Assembly (NCBI RefSeq): GCF_900111875.1
Contig: NZ_FOJU01000001.1
Coordinates: 62,001-126,000, forward strand
Reading direction: 5' to 3'
DNA length: 64,000 nucleotides
Origin: Poseidonocella pacifica
Lineage (GTDB): Bacteria; Pseudomonadota; Alphaproteobacteria; Rhodobacterales; Rhodobacteraceae
A program made the translations under genes and the position numbers. Every line of letters begins with the position of its first letter. Position 1 is the first letter of the stretch. A model generated the notes under the pieces. The model was given only the letters and a program-made list of their open reading frames with translations. It did not search any database and was not told the DNA's origin. Positions 51,977-61,253 of this stretch are shown here, one piece after another.

Positions 51977-53173
51977 CGGACTTCTCCCAAGGGCTCGAGG
52001 ATCAGGTCGCGGGTGACCATGACGCGGACGGGGAAGCCCGGGCGTATGGTCAGTGTCGGCGGGACGGCGAGCTGCTGGCGGACGATCTCGTCCCCGGTCC
52101 GTCCGATCGTGTCCTGCGCGGCCTCGCGGATGGCGCGGGCGACATCGTCTTCGGTTTCTGCGCCACTTTCCAGGCCGAGGTTCAGGATCGTGGCGAGGCC
52201 AGCAGCAAGGAAGACGCGACCCCAATGATAGTTGACCCAGTCCTGCAGGCCGGACGCGCCTGTTCCGTCAGTGCCGGGCGCGCGCTTCAGCACAATGGAG
52301 CGACCATCCGGAAGGATGAGGCGGGTCCAGACCAGAAGCAGACGGCTTTGCCCGGATGCGATGCGGCTGTCGTATTCTCCCAGAAGCCGAGCGCCTTGCG
52401 GGATCAGCAAGTACCGCCCTGAGGGGCTGTCATAGACGTCTCCAGTCACCTGTGCCGAGATCTGGCCGGGAAGGTCGGAGCGCAGGCCGGTGATCAGGGC
52501 GGCCGGGATCACCGTGCCGGCCTGCAGGATGTAGGGGCTGGGCGGCGGCACTATGCGTTGCGCACTGACGGTGTCCGTGTCTCCGGGACGGGTGAGGAAC
52601 GCCTCCCGGCCGGAAATCGGATCGCTTGCCGTAGGGCTGCCCAATGTGGAGGGGAAGAGCGCGCCGGTCGCGGGGGAGGTCGGTGTGGCCTGTGTTCCGC
52701 TGCGCGGCACGGGTTTGCGCCTCGGCGAAAAGGGCGCTCAGCCGGGCGGCGTCGAGTTCCTGGAGACGGCGTTGTTCCTCCGGATCGACTGTGGGGGCCA
52801 ATGGACCGGAAAGGGGCGGTGCTGGGACCGGCTGGCCGCGATCTTGCGCCCCAAGGATGGCGCGGCCCAACTCACCGGGCAAGGGTGGGCCGAGACGCGG
52901 GACATCGGCGTAATCCCGAGGAAGTGAGGACAGCCCTTCAGCCGCCTGAATGCGTTCGGTGGAAAAGAGCTCCGTCTGGTTGCCCTCCTGCCGGTTGTTC
53001 TGCAGGGCCACGATCAGGATTGCGCCAAGGCCAAGTCCGCCGATGGCGGTGGCAAGGGCAATGGCTCGGCGGGACAGGCGCATGACACGGGGCGGATCGG
53101 GCCTGAGACGGAGTTCATGGGCGATCTCTTCCTCGGTCCGTGGCGGCTCTTGCATATCAGGGACTTGTGTCAT
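51973..53173 (-). pseudogene. trbI: TrbI (VirB10-like), frameshifted
   Basis: The N-terminal part (EEIAHELRLRPDPPRVMRLS, a membrane helix AIGGLGLGAILIVAL, Pro-rich linker) is read from 53173 to about 52710. The VirB10-like C-terminal part (YILQAGTVIPAALITGLRSD, SGRYLLIPQGARLLGEYDS, VNYHWGRVFLAAGLATILNL) is read in another frame to 51973. The join lies at about 52700-52715, near AQTRAAQ / RSGTQATPTSP. One base seems lost. TrbI spans both membranes in the conjugation pore, so a real shift would block mating. A sequencing error is also possible. Coupled to trbG by a 4-bp overlap. Confidence 0.85.
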
Positions 53174-54150
53174 CGCTCCACCTCTGGCTGGGGCGCACGC
53201 GGCGGGCGCTGATCACCATCCGTACGCACGATCTGCACGACCTGCTGTCGTCTTTCGCCGAGACGCAGTTCTGCAGCCCCGAAGAGCCGGTCCACGATCA
53301 GGACGTTGCCGAGCACGCGGGTGTTCACGATCTGGCCGCGCCCATCCGCGCCGATCACGAAGAGCGGAGGCATTTCGCCCTGGGCGATGCCGGGGGGGAA
53401 CACGACATAGACACGGCGCCCGTCGTCGAAGACCGAGACCGGCCGCCAGGGCGGGGCATCGCCCTGCAAGCCGTAACGGTAGTGCCGTTCGGCCTCGTGC
53501 GGGATCGCCGGGCGGCGGATGGTCGGGGCGCGGGGCGTGGATCGCACCTCTGGATAGGCCCATGCGACGCTGGGCATCCAGGTCTCCTCGTCTGCGTGCA
53601 ACTCGATGTGGTAGCTGCGCCGGTCGGTGTTTACGACGAGATTGGTGGAGATGTCGGGGCGGGTGGGCTTGACGAGGATATGGACGCGCTCGGTGCGGCC
53701 CGACCCGCTGGTTGTGTCGCCGATGATCCAGCGCGTGGTGTCGCCGGCCGCGATCGGGCCGGGGCCGGTCAGGCGTTCGCCGGGTTCGAGCGCGATATTC
53801 GTGATCTGGCCGAGTGCTGCATAGATCTGGTAGAGCGCGCCTTCGCTCCACGGGAAAACCTGCATGGCGTTGTAATAGCCCTGCTGGCGGGGTTCGACGC
53901 GGGCGGCGGCATTGGCGGCGATGATGCGGGCCTCCGGTGTGTCCGCTTCCGGATCGCCGCCGCGGGAGGGCGTCCAGGCCGGGGGTGTGTGGACCGGGCG
54001 TGGTGGTCCCTCAACAGGGGGCGGCGGCGGTGGCGGAGCAAGGGCCGGGACCTGGTCGTCATAGGCGATTTCGGGCGGGCGTTGCCCCGTGCAGGCGGTC
54101 AGCGCCGTGGCCGCTAGGAGAAGAACGGGGATGGGGCGAAGTCGATTCAT
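53170..54150 (-). CDS. trbG: TrbG (VirB9-like) outer-membrane core protein
   Basis: 326 residues. A lipoprotein-type signal (VLLLAATALTACTGQ) precedes a Pro-rich stretch. Then the VirB9/CagX-type domain: WSEGALYQIYAALGQITNIA, LEPGERLTGPGPIAAGDTTR, STNLVVNTDRRSYHIELHAD, and a C-terminal beta part (RVYVVFPPGIAQGEMPPLFV). It works with TrbI (VirB10) and TrbH-like partners in the core of the type IV secretion channel. Overlaps trbF by 4 bp. Confidence 0.9.
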   Translation of the reverse strand: MNRLRPIPVLLLAATALTACTGQRPPEIAYDDQVPALAPPPPPPPVEGPPRPVHTPPAWTPSRGGDPEADTPEARIIAANAAARVEPRQQGYYNAMQVFPWSEGALYQIYAALGQITNIALEPGERLTGPGPIAAGDTTRWIIGDTTSGSGRTERVHILVKPTRPDISTNLVVNTDRRSYHIELHADEETWMPSVAWAYPEVRSTPRAPTIRRPAIPHEAERHYRYGLQGDAPPWRPVSVFDDGRRVYVVFPPGIAQGEMPPLFVIGADGRGQIVNTRVLGNVLIVDRLFGAAELRLGERRQQVVQIVRTDGDQRPPRAPQPEVER

Positions 54151-54830
54151 TGGGCATTCTCCCTCGACCAGTTGATGGCATGGACATAGACGCCGAGCGG
54201 GTTGGCCCGCAGGCGCTCCGCATCGCGCGGCGGCTGGATCACGACGGTCAGGATGGCGGTCCAGCGTTCGGTTGTGGCGAGCTGACCGTTTTCGTAGCGG
54301 CGCTCGATCCAGGCGACGCGGAAGCTCGTGTCAGAGGCGCGAATGACACTCGAGACCTCGATGGAAATCTGCGTGTCGCCGACCTGCGCGAAGGGATCGT
54401 TCACCCGGGCATGGTCATTCAGCGCGACGGAGCCGTGATCCGTGGCGAAATCGTAGGCACGAAGCCAGTTCTGGCGCAGCACGATCGGATCGGCCGGGAC
54501 CTGCCGGACATGCTCGACGAAGCGGGCGAGGTGCCAGGCGATCTGCGGGTCGGTCGGGCGATACTCGGCAAGCGCCGGGGCTACGGCCTGCGCCGCACCG
54601 AGATGGTCGACCTCGACCACGTAAGGGACGACGCTGCTGCGCGTCGATTGCCAGGCGAGCGCCGCGCTGAGCCCGGCGGATAGGGCGAGGCAGCCCATCG
54701 CCATAAGGCGCCAGTTGCGGGCCTGCACACGGGCCGAGCCGATGCGCTCGTCCCAAACCTGGGCGGCCTTTTGGTAGGGGGTGACGGGCTCGGGCGTGGT
54801 GCCGTAGCGGACACTGGGACGTCGGAACAT
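54147..54830 (-). CDS. trbF: TrbF (VirB8-like) inner-membrane protein
   Basis: 227 residues. A short cytoplasmic start (TPYQKAAQVWDERIGSARVQ) leads to one membrane helix (LMAMGCLALSAGLSAALAW) and a VirB8-like periplasmic domain (LARFVEHVRQVPADPIVLRQ, VSSVIRASDTSFRVAWIERR, RWTAILTVVIQPPRDAERLR). A scaffold of the mating channel. Directly abuts trbL and overlaps trbG. Confidence 0.9.
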   Translation of the reverse strand: MFRRPSVRYGTTPEPVTPYQKAAQVWDERIGSARVQARNWRLMAMGCLALSAGLSAALAWQSTRSSVVPYVVEVDHLGAAQAVAPALAEYRPTDPQIAWHLARFVEHVRQVPADPIVLRQNWLRAYDFATDHGSVALNDHARVNDPFAQVGDTQISIEVSSVIRASDTSFRVAWIERRYENGQLATTERWTAILTVVIQPPRDAERLRANPLGVYVHAINWSRENAQ

Positions 54831-56116
54831 CAGGAGGACCTTTCGGAGAGGCTGACGACCGTGCCGCCGCCGCCATGATCGCCGGAGCGGATGACGTGGG
54901 CGGCGGTCGAGAGGCCGTGTTGAAGGGATTGCTGGCGCTTCATCCGGCGCGCCCAGTCGGGTGGGCCGTCATTGGCCGGGGAGGGCAGGGCACCACCCGC
55001 CATCCGTCCCCCGGTGGCGGCATAGGCTGCGCGGGCGCCGGACTGCGCGCCGTCCGAGATCGCGCGCCGGAGCGGGCTGAACGCGGCGACAGCACCGGTC
55101 TTGCCAACAGCGGCCGCGCCACCGACGGTTTTTCCGAGGCCTGTGCTGCGCGAGGCTGCGCCGAGCTGGTATGCAGTGGCGGTTCCGCTGCCGACAGCGC
55201 TGCCACCGCGCAGGGCGGCACCGCCAGTGCCAAGGGCCATCCGGGTTCCGGCGACACCAGCGACTGCAGACCCGCCCACGGCAATTCCGGTGCCGACAGC
55301 GGCACCTGCGCCGAGCTGCGGTCCACCCGAGACGATGCCATTTGCGATGCCGGGGCCGAAGATGCCGAGGGCGAGAAGTGCCAGCGCGCCGAGGACCACA
55401 GACATTGCGTCATTGATCGTGGGCTCACCCGCAAACCCGGCGGTGAATTCGCTGAAGATGGTGGAGCCGATGCCGACGATCACGGCCAGCACCAGCACCT
55501 TGACGCCGGAGGAGATGACAAGGCCCAGCACACGCTCGGCCATGAAAGCGGTCTTGTTGAAGAGGCCGAAAGGCACGAGGATGAAGCCTGCCAGGGTGGC
55601 CAGCTTGAATTCGATCAGGGTGACGAAAAGCTGGATCGCGAGGATGAAGAAGGACAGCAGGACCACCAGCCAGGCAAAGAACAGGATCCCGATCTGGATG
55701 AAATTCTCGAAGACGGCGACGAACCGGGAGAGGTCGGCGATTGAGGCGAGGATCGGCTGGCCGGCCTCGAGCCCGACCTGCGCGATGCGCCCGGGCTGCA
55801 GCAGCTCGCTGGCGGAAATGGTGCCGCCGGTGGCGACGAGGCCAAGGCCCGCGAAACTGTCGAACACAATCCGGGCCAGCGTGTTCCAGTTGCCGATGAT
55901 ATAGGCGAAGACCCCGACGAAGAGGGTCTTTTTCACCAGCCGTGCAATGATGTCGTCATCCGTACCCCAGGCCCAGAAGAGGGCCGCCAGCGTGATGTCG
56001 ATGACGATCAGCGTGGTGGCGAGGAAGGCGACGTCGCCACTCAGAAGGCCGAAACCGGAATCGATGTAGGAGGCGAAGACCTCGAGAAACCGGTCGATGA
56101 CACTGACGCCGCCCAT
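54830..56116 (-). CDS. trbL: TrbL (VirB6-like) polytopic channel protein
   Basis: 428 residues with about six membrane helices in the first 280 (DVAFLATTLIVIDITLAALF, then ILFFAWLVVLLSFFILAIQL and LGLVISSGVKVLVLAVIVGI). A long Gly/Ala-rich soluble tail follows (GTGIAVGGSAVAGVAGTRMA and on). This is the usual TrbL form. The ATG at 56116 lies 4 bp after the trbK-like stop. Confidence 0.88.
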   Translation of the reverse strand: MGGVSVIDRFLEVFASYIDSGFGLLSGDVAFLATTLIVIDITLAALFWAWGTDDDIIARLVKKTLFVGVFAYIIGNWNTLARIVFDSFAGLGLVATGGTISASELLQPGRIAQVGLEAGQPILASIADLSRFVAVFENFIQIGILFFAWLVVLLSFFILAIQLFVTLIEFKLATLAGFILVPFGLFNKTAFMAERVLGLVISSGVKVLVLAVIVGIGSTIFSEFTAGFAGEPTINDAMSVVLGALALLALGIFGPGIANGIVSGGPQLGAGAAVGTGIAVGGSAVAGVAGTRMALGTGGAALRGGSAVGSGTATAYQLGAASRSTGLGKTVGGAAAVGKTGAVAAFSPLRRAISDGAQSGARAAYAATGGRMAGGALPSPANDGPPDWARRMKRQQSLQHGLSTAAHVIRSGDHGGGGTVVSLSERSS

Positions 56117-56120
56117 TGCC

Positions 56121-56390
56121 TTACTCCGTCCCGGCCGGCTCTGGAGCCAGATCGAAGAAGCGCTGCCGGGCCGCCTCCCAGGCGGCCCGGCATTCGGTGT
56201 CGGTGGCGTAGTCTTCGGGCGTCAGGTCACGGCAACGCGCGAGGGTGCCGCGCAAGGCGTCATCCCTGACCACATGCCCGGTGTCGGTGGGCAGGATCGT
56301 CTGGGTGAGTTCCACAGCGGCGGCGAGGGCGGCAAGGCCGCCGATACCGAAGGCGATCAGGCGCAGAGTTCGCGGGGTGTCGAGTGCCAT
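56121..56390 (-). CDS. TrbK-alt-type putative entry exclusion protein
   Basis: 89 residues: one N-terminal membrane helix (LRLIAFGIGGLAALAAAVEL), then a charged periplasmic domain with a Cys pair (LARCRDLTPEDYATDTECRA). It sits between trbJ and trbL, where a putative entry exclusion protein (TrbK-alt) is often found in Alphaproteobacteria. Assigned by position and pattern. Confidence 0.75.
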   Translation of the reverse strand: MALDTPRTLRLIAFGIGGLAALAAAVELTQTILPTDTGHVVRDDALRGTLARCRDLTPEDYATDTECRAAWEAARQRFFDLAPEPAGTE

Positions 56391-56394
56391 ACGC

Positions 56395-57177
56395 TCAATC
56401 CCCGAAGAAGTGGACGGCGCCGGGGGAGTAGCCGCCGCCGTAATCGAGGAACCGTTCGAGGTTTTCGCGGCCCTGCGCCTCGGCGGAGGCGATGCGGGCG
56501 GCTTCCAGCGCTTCGGCCCGGTTCTGCGCGGCGATGGCTGCCGTCAGATCGGCGATCTGTGTCGATTGCAATGCGAGCAGCTGGTTGCCAGCCTGCGCGA
56601 CCTGCAGGGCCCCAACGGCTCCTTGGCTTTCGCGGATGAGCGCGTCCATCTGAGTTCGCGCGCCGTCGATATTGCCCACGACCCCGGCCTGCACGCGCAA
56701 GCTGTCCTCGAAGCTCGCGACGGATGTTTCCCACCGCTCGCGCGCTCCGGCGATCATCGCGTCGAAATCGCCCTGCGCTGCGGCAGCACCGTAGTCCTGC
56801 GTGAAGGCCTGTTCGATAGTGGCCACGTCGAAGGCGAGGCTTTGGGCATCGGCTAAGAGTCGCTGGGTTTCGCCGATGGCGTCCTGCAGCTGCGCCAGAG
56901 AGGAATGCGGTAGGTTCGCGAGGTTCAGCGCATCGTTCATCAGCATCTGCGCCTGGTTCTGGATCTGCGCGATCTGGTTGTTGATCTGCTCCAGCGCGCG
57001 GGCGGCCGAGAGGATGTTCTCGGCATGGTTGCGCGGGTCGTAGACGATCCGCCCACCGCCGCCGAAGAGGAAGGCCTGGGCCGGTGTCGTCAGGACGGGA
57101 GTGATCGCGAGGGCGCTGGCCATCAATACGGCGGCGAGATTGCGGGGCCGGGCAGGGCGCTCAGGTTTGCGGGTCAT
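56395..57177 (-). CDS. trbJ: TrbJ (VirB5-like) pilus-associated protein
   Basis: 260 residues. A signal peptide (LMASALAITPVLTTPAQA) precedes a helical protein rich in Gln and Ala (LEQINNQIAQIQNQAQMLMN, LAQLQDAIGETQRLLADAQS) ending in GGYSPGAVHFFGD. ATG at 57177 has AAGGAG upstream and overlaps trbE by 17 bp. VirB5-type proteins sit at the pilus tip. Confidence 0.9.
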   Translation of the reverse strand: MTRKPERPARPRNLAAVLMASALAITPVLTTPAQAFLFGGGGRIVYDPRNHAENILSAARALEQINNQIAQIQNQAQMLMNDALNLANLPHSSLAQLQDAIGETQRLLADAQSLAFDVATIEQAFTQDYGAAAAQGDFDAMIAGARERWETSVASFEDSLRVQAGVVGNIDGARTQMDALIRESQGAVGALQVAQAGNQLLALQSTQIADLTAAIAAQNRAEALEAARIASAEAQGRENLERFLDYGGGYSPGAVHFFGD

Positions 57178-59641
57178 GTTCTGTCTCCTTCTGGTTAGGG
57201 TGAGGGGGTGTCGGATCGGCTGGTGCAATGTCGGGCCCGAGCAGGTCGATGGCCCAATCAAGACCGCGATGACGCAGCCAGGCGGCGGCAAAGCCATCCC
57301 GGCCATGGGTGGCGATAAGATTGCTGATTGCGGCCTGATCGGCCTTGGAGGCGGCGGCGGTGAAGGCCAGAGCCACCTCGCCGAGGCCCAGCGAGAAGAG
57401 CCGGTTGCCCCGCCGCGACTGGCAGTAGTAGTCGCGCTTCGGCGTCGCGCGGGCGAGGATGTCGATCTGGCGGTCGTTCAGCCCGAAGTTCTGGTAGATC
57501 CGGGCGATCTGCGGCTCAAAGGCCCGTTCGTTGGGAAGGAAGATCCGCGTGGGGCAGCTCTCGACAATCGCGGGCGCGATGAGGGACCCGTCGATATCGG
57601 CCAGCGATTGGGTGGCGAAGATCACCGAAGCGTTCTTCTTCCTCAACGTCTTCAGCCATTCGCGCAGCTGCCCGCCGAAATTGGCGTCATCGAGCGCAAG
57701 CCAGCCCTCGTCGATCAGGATCATGGTGGGACATCCGTCAAGCCGCGTTTCAATCCGGTGGAAGAGATAGGCCAGCACGGCGGGTGCCGCTGCTGAGCCG
57801 ATCAGCCCCTCCGTTTCAAACGCGAGCACGTCCGCGCTGCCCAGGTCTTCGGCCTCAGCATCGAGAAGCCGTCCGAAAGGCCCGCCGAGGCAGAAGGGCT
57901 TGAGCGCGCGTTTGAGTTCGGTCGACTGCAGCAGGACCGAGAGGCCGGTCAGCGTGCGTTCCTCGCGCGGGGCCGAGGCCAGAGAAGTCAGTGCTGACCA
58001 AAGATGGTCCCGCGCGCTTGGGTCGATCGTCGCGCCTTCCCGTCCGAGGATTCCCGCGAGCCAGTCCTGCGCCCAGGCGCGTTCCGACGTCTCATCGATC
58101 CCGGCGAGTGGTTGCAGCTGCACGGCGGGGTCTTCGTCGGCCAGTGCGTCTCCGAGGTTTTCCCAATCGCCACCCATGGCGAGCGTGGCGCAGCGGATCG
58201 AGCCGCCGAAGTCGAAGGCGAAGACCTGGGCACTGGCATAGCGCCGGAACTGCAGCGCCATCAACGCTAGCAGGACTGATTTGCCCGCCCCGGTCGGGCC
58301 GACGATCAAGGTATGGCCGACATCGCCCACATGGGTGGAGAAGCGAAACGGCGTTGTGCCGTCGGTTTCGGCGTGGAACAGTGGCGGGCCGTCTAGATGG
58401 TCGTTCCGGTCCGGCCCCGCCCAGACTGCCGAGATCGGGATCAAATGGGCGAGGTTCAATGTCGAGATGGGTGGCTGACGGACATTGGCGTAGAGATGGC
58501 CGGGCAGGGAGCCGAGCCAGGCCTCGAGCGCGTTCAATGTTTCCGGGATGCAGGTGAAATCGCGCCCTTGCACGATTTTCTCTGCGGCCTTCAGTTTTGC
58601 CTCGGCGGCTGCTGCGTCCTCGTCCCAAACGGTAATCGTGGCGGTGACGTAAGCCGCACCCGCCACATCGGCGCCGAGCTCCTGCAGCGCCTCGTCTGCA
58701 TCTGCCGCCTTGTTGGCCGCGTCACTGTCGAGCAGGGTCGAGGCTTCGTTGGTCATCACCTCCTTGAGGATCGCGGCCACCGACTTGCGCTTGGCGAACC
58801 ACTGTCGGCGGATGCGGGTGAACACCCGGGCGGCATCCGTCTTGTCGAGGCAGATCGCCCGCGTGCACCAGCGATACTCGAAACCCTGCGCGTTCAACTC
58901 GTCGAGCAAACCGGGCCAGGTGGCGCTTGGTAGCCCGACGATGGTCAGGGTCTTGAGATGCGCGGCTCCGAGCCGGGGTGTCAGCCCACCCACAAGAGGA
59001 TCATCGGCCAGCACCGCGTCCAGATGCATCGGGACCTCCGGCACGCGGACGCGCTGGCGCCGGGTTGACACGGTCGAATGCAGGTAGGTCAGGGTCTCAG
59101 CATCGGAAAGCCAGGCGATCTCCGGCATGAACCCGTCGAGCAGATCGGTCAGCCGGTCGGCGCGGCCGACAAAAGCGGAGATCAGGTCCTGAGGCTTGGT
59201 GCGGCGATCCGGGGCGTTTTCGAGCAGCCAGCCTTCGGCGCGGCTCGCGTCGTCTGCGGGCGGCATCCAGACAAGCGTCAGGAAATACGCGCTCTCGAAA
59301 TGCGCGCCCGCTTCTTCGAATTGCGCGCGCCGTTCGGCATCGACAAGGGCTGAGACCGGATCGGGAAACTCGGAGGCAGGATAGTCCTGTGCCGGCATCC
59401 GCTGCGCCTCGATGAAGACGGCCCAGCCAGAACCAAGCCGCCGGAGGGCGCTGTTCAGCCGGGCCGACGTGGCGACCAGTTCGGCGGGCGTGGCTGAATC
59501 CAGATCCGGACCCCGAAACCGCGCTGTGCGTTGCAGGCTGCCATCCTTGTTCAGGATGACACCGGGCGCGACCAATGCAGCCCATGGCAGAAAATCGGCC
59601 AGTAGGGCGGATTTGGAGCGGTATTCGGCCAGACGCATCAT
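57161..59641 (-). CDS. trbE: TrbE (VirB4-like) conjugation ATPase
   Basis: 826 residues. N-terminal VirB4 domain (MMRLAEYRSKSALLADFLPW and on), Walker A VGPTGAGKSVLLALMALQ, Walker B ILIDEGWLAL, and further ATPase motifs (SVIFATQSLADIDGS, PTRIFLPNERAFEP). Powers pilus building and DNA transfer. Length and motifs are normal, and it appears intact. Start at 59641 follows the trbD stop closely. Confidence 0.93.
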   Translation of the reverse strand: MMRLAEYRSKSALLADFLPWAALVAPGVILNKDGSLQRTARFRGPDLDSATPAELVATSARLNSALRRLGSGWAVFIEAQRMPAQDYPASEFPDPVSALVDAERRAQFEEAGAHFESAYFLTLVWMPPADDASRAEGWLLENAPDRRTKPQDLISAFVGRADRLTDLLDGFMPEIAWLSDAETLTYLHSTVSTRRQRVRVPEVPMHLDAVLADDPLVGGLTPRLGAAHLKTLTIVGLPSATWPGLLDELNAQGFEYRWCTRAICLDKTDAARVFTRIRRQWFAKRKSVAAILKEVMTNEASTLLDSDAANKAADADEALQELGADVAGAAYVTATITVWDEDAAAAEAKLKAAEKIVQGRDFTCIPETLNALEAWLGSLPGHLYANVRQPPISTLNLAHLIPISAVWAGPDRNDHLDGPPLFHAETDGTTPFRFSTHVGDVGHTLIVGPTGAGKSVLLALMALQFRRYASAQVFAFDFGGSIRCATLAMGGDWENLGDALADEDPAVQLQPLAGIDETSERAWAQDWLAGILGREGATIDPSARDHLWSALTSLASAPREERTLTGLSVLLQSTELKRALKPFCLGGPFGRLLDAEAEDLGSADVLAFETEGLIGSAAAPAVLAYLFHRIETRLDGCPTMILIDEGWLALDDANFGGQLREWLKTLRKKNASVIFATQSLADIDGSLIAPAIVESCPTRIFLPNERAFEPQIARIYQNFGLNDRQIDILARATPKRDYYCQSRRGNRLFSLGLGEVALAFTAAASKADQAAISNLIATHGRDGFAAAWLRHRGLDWAIDLLGPDIAPADPTPPHPNQKETEHDPQT

Positions 59642-59645
59642 CGGC

Positions 59646-59915
59646 TCAGACCCCGAACCAGGACGGGTATCGGAGATGCCGCCGCGCCACTTCAGCGATC
59701 TGTGCGTCTCGCTTCGCGGCCCAGACTGCGAAAAGGTGGCCGACCAGCCAAAATGCGAGGCCTACGAGCCAGAGCCGCAAGCCCAGCCCGATGGCGGCCG
59801 CCAGGGTGCCATTGGCAATGGCGATGGTGCGGGGAGCACCGGCCAGCAGGATCGGATCGATCAGGGCGCGGTGCACGGGCGCGAAATAGCCGGGAATGTC
59901 GGTGGGGTTCTCCAT
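59646..59915 (-). CDS. trbD: TrbD (VirB3-like) membrane protein
   Basis: 89 residues: PGYFAPVHRALIDPILLAGA at the N-terminus, then two neighbouring membrane helices (AIANGTLAAAIGLGLRLWLV and GLAFWLVGHLFAVWAA) and a basic tail (RRHLRYPSWFGV). VirB3-type form. Overlaps trbC by one base. Confidence 0.88.
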   Translation of the reverse strand: MENPTDIPGYFAPVHRALIDPILLAGAPRTIAIANGTLAAAIGLGLRLWLVGLAFWLVGHLFAVWAAKRDAQIAEVARRHLRYPSWFGV

Positions 59916-60241
59916 CAGATCAGCGCCCCGCCGCCAAAGGAGAAGAAGGAGAGAAAGAAGCTCGAGGCCGCGAAGGCGATGGACAGCCCGAAGACGATCT
60001 GTACCAGCCGCCGGAATCCGCCCGAACTATCGCCGAAGGCCAACGTCAGCCCTGTGACGATGATGATGATTACAGCGACGATCTTGGCGACCGGGCCTTC
60101 GATCGATTCGAGTACGGATTGCAGGGGGGCTTCCCACGGCATGCCCGACCCGGCGGCGAGCGCCGGCTCTGGCAGGGCAAAGGCGAGGAGGCTGAACGCA
60201 GTTGCGCCAAGGGCTGTGCGAAATGATGGCAGAAGGGTCAT
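59915..60241 (-). CDS. trbC: TrbC (VirB2-like) pilin
   Basis: 108 residues: signal peptide (TAFSLLAFALPEPALA), then two hydrophobic helices (AKIVAVIIIIVTGLTLAFGD and FGLSIAFAASSFFLSFF). Major pilin precursor of the mating pilus. Overlaps trbB by 4 bp and trbD by one. Confidence 0.9.
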   Translation of the reverse strand: MTLLPSFRTALGATAFSLLAFALPEPALAAGSGMPWEAPLQSVLESIEGPVAKIVAVIIIIVTGLTLAFGDSSGGFRRLVQIVFGLSIAFAASSFFLSFFSFGGGALI

Positions 60242-61125
60242 GGATGGCTTCCTTGTGTTGGTGGCAAAAGGGGGGTGAGGGCGTAATCGCCCGAGGCGGT
60301 CAGGCCGGTGACCACCGCTTCTTGGATCAGCTGCTCGAGCCGCCGCAGCGCACCAATGGCGGACCCGGCATGGATCGTGCCGATCCCGCCCGGATGACCG
60401 GTGCCCCAGGCTTTGAGCAAGTCCAGCGCTTCCGGCCCGCGCACCTCGCCAATGGGGATGCGATCAGGGCGCAGGCGGAGCGAAGCGCGGACCAGATCGG
60501 ACAGGGTTGCGACCCCGTCTTTCGTGCGCAAGACCACGAGATTTGGGGTCAGGCATTGCAGTTCGCGCGTGTCCTCGATCAGAACCACGCGGTCTGCGGT
60601 CTTGGCGACCTCCGCCAGGAGCGCATTGGTCAGGGTTGTTTTGCCGGTGGAGGTCCCGCCCGCGACAAGAATATTGGCCTGGCTGGTGACCCCCTCGCGC
60701 AACTGCGCAGCCGCATCTGAGGAGAGAATGCCCTTTGCGACATAGTCCTCGAGGGTGAACACTGCGACGGCGGGCTTGCGAATGGCGAAGGTCGGCGCAG
60801 ACACGACTGGCGGCAGTAAGCCCTCGAAGCGTTCGCCGCTTCCCGGCAATTCGGCCGAAACACGCGGGGCTGCTGCATGAATCTCCGCCCCGACGTGATG
60901 TGCGACCAGACGGATGATCCGCTCACCCTCTGCGGGGGAAAGGACTGCACCTGTATCGATGAGCCCTTCCGTCAGCCTGTCGACCCAAAGCCGCGCATCG
61001 GGGTTCAGCATTACTTCGACAACGCTCGCATCCTCGAGCCAAGCAGTAATGCCGGGCCCGAGTGCCGTGCGCAGCATGCGCGCGCCGCGAGAGGAGATTT
61101 CTGATTTGAAAGGCGTAACGGTCAT
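60238..61125 (-). CDS. trbB: TrbB (VirB11-like) ATPase
   Basis: 295 residues. N-terminal domain ([20 protein letters not shown], then [11 protein letters not shown]), Walker [18 protein letters not shown], Asp box [12 protein letters not shown], Walker-B-like region [20 protein letters not shown], and His box [11 protein letters not shown]. Hexameric ATPase of the transfer machine. First trb gene in the cluster. A traG/copG pair usual just upstream in such elements is not present; hsdR lies there instead, 128 bp away. Confidence 0.93.
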   Translation of the reverse strand: MTVTPFKSEISSRGARMLRTALGPGITAWLEDASVVEVMLNPDARLWVDRLTEGLIDTGAVLSPAEGERIIRLVAHHVGAEIHAAAPRVSAELPGSGERFEGLLPPVVSAPTFAIRKPAVAVFTLEDYVAKGILSSDAAAQLREGVTSQANILVAGGTSTGKTTLTNALLAEVAKTADRVVLIEDTRELQCLTPNLVVLRTKDGVATLSDLVRASLRLRPDRIPIGEVRGPEALDLLKAWGTGHPGGIGTIHAGSAIGALRRLEQLIQEAVVTGLTASGDYALTPLLPPTQGSHP

Positions 61126-61253
61126 GATCGGCCTCGCGATGGTTCACGAGACCGATCAAGAAGACCGTTATTGAGCTACAGGCAACAGCTGTGAAGACGT
61201 AGTAGTTGTTTGGCGCGCATCGGCAGGTCGTAGCGTATTTTGTTCTAAGGCAG

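Noticed and set aside
53140-54117. 325-codon plus-strand frame opposite trbG
   Set aside because: Shadow of trbG, which has intact VirB9-type segments.
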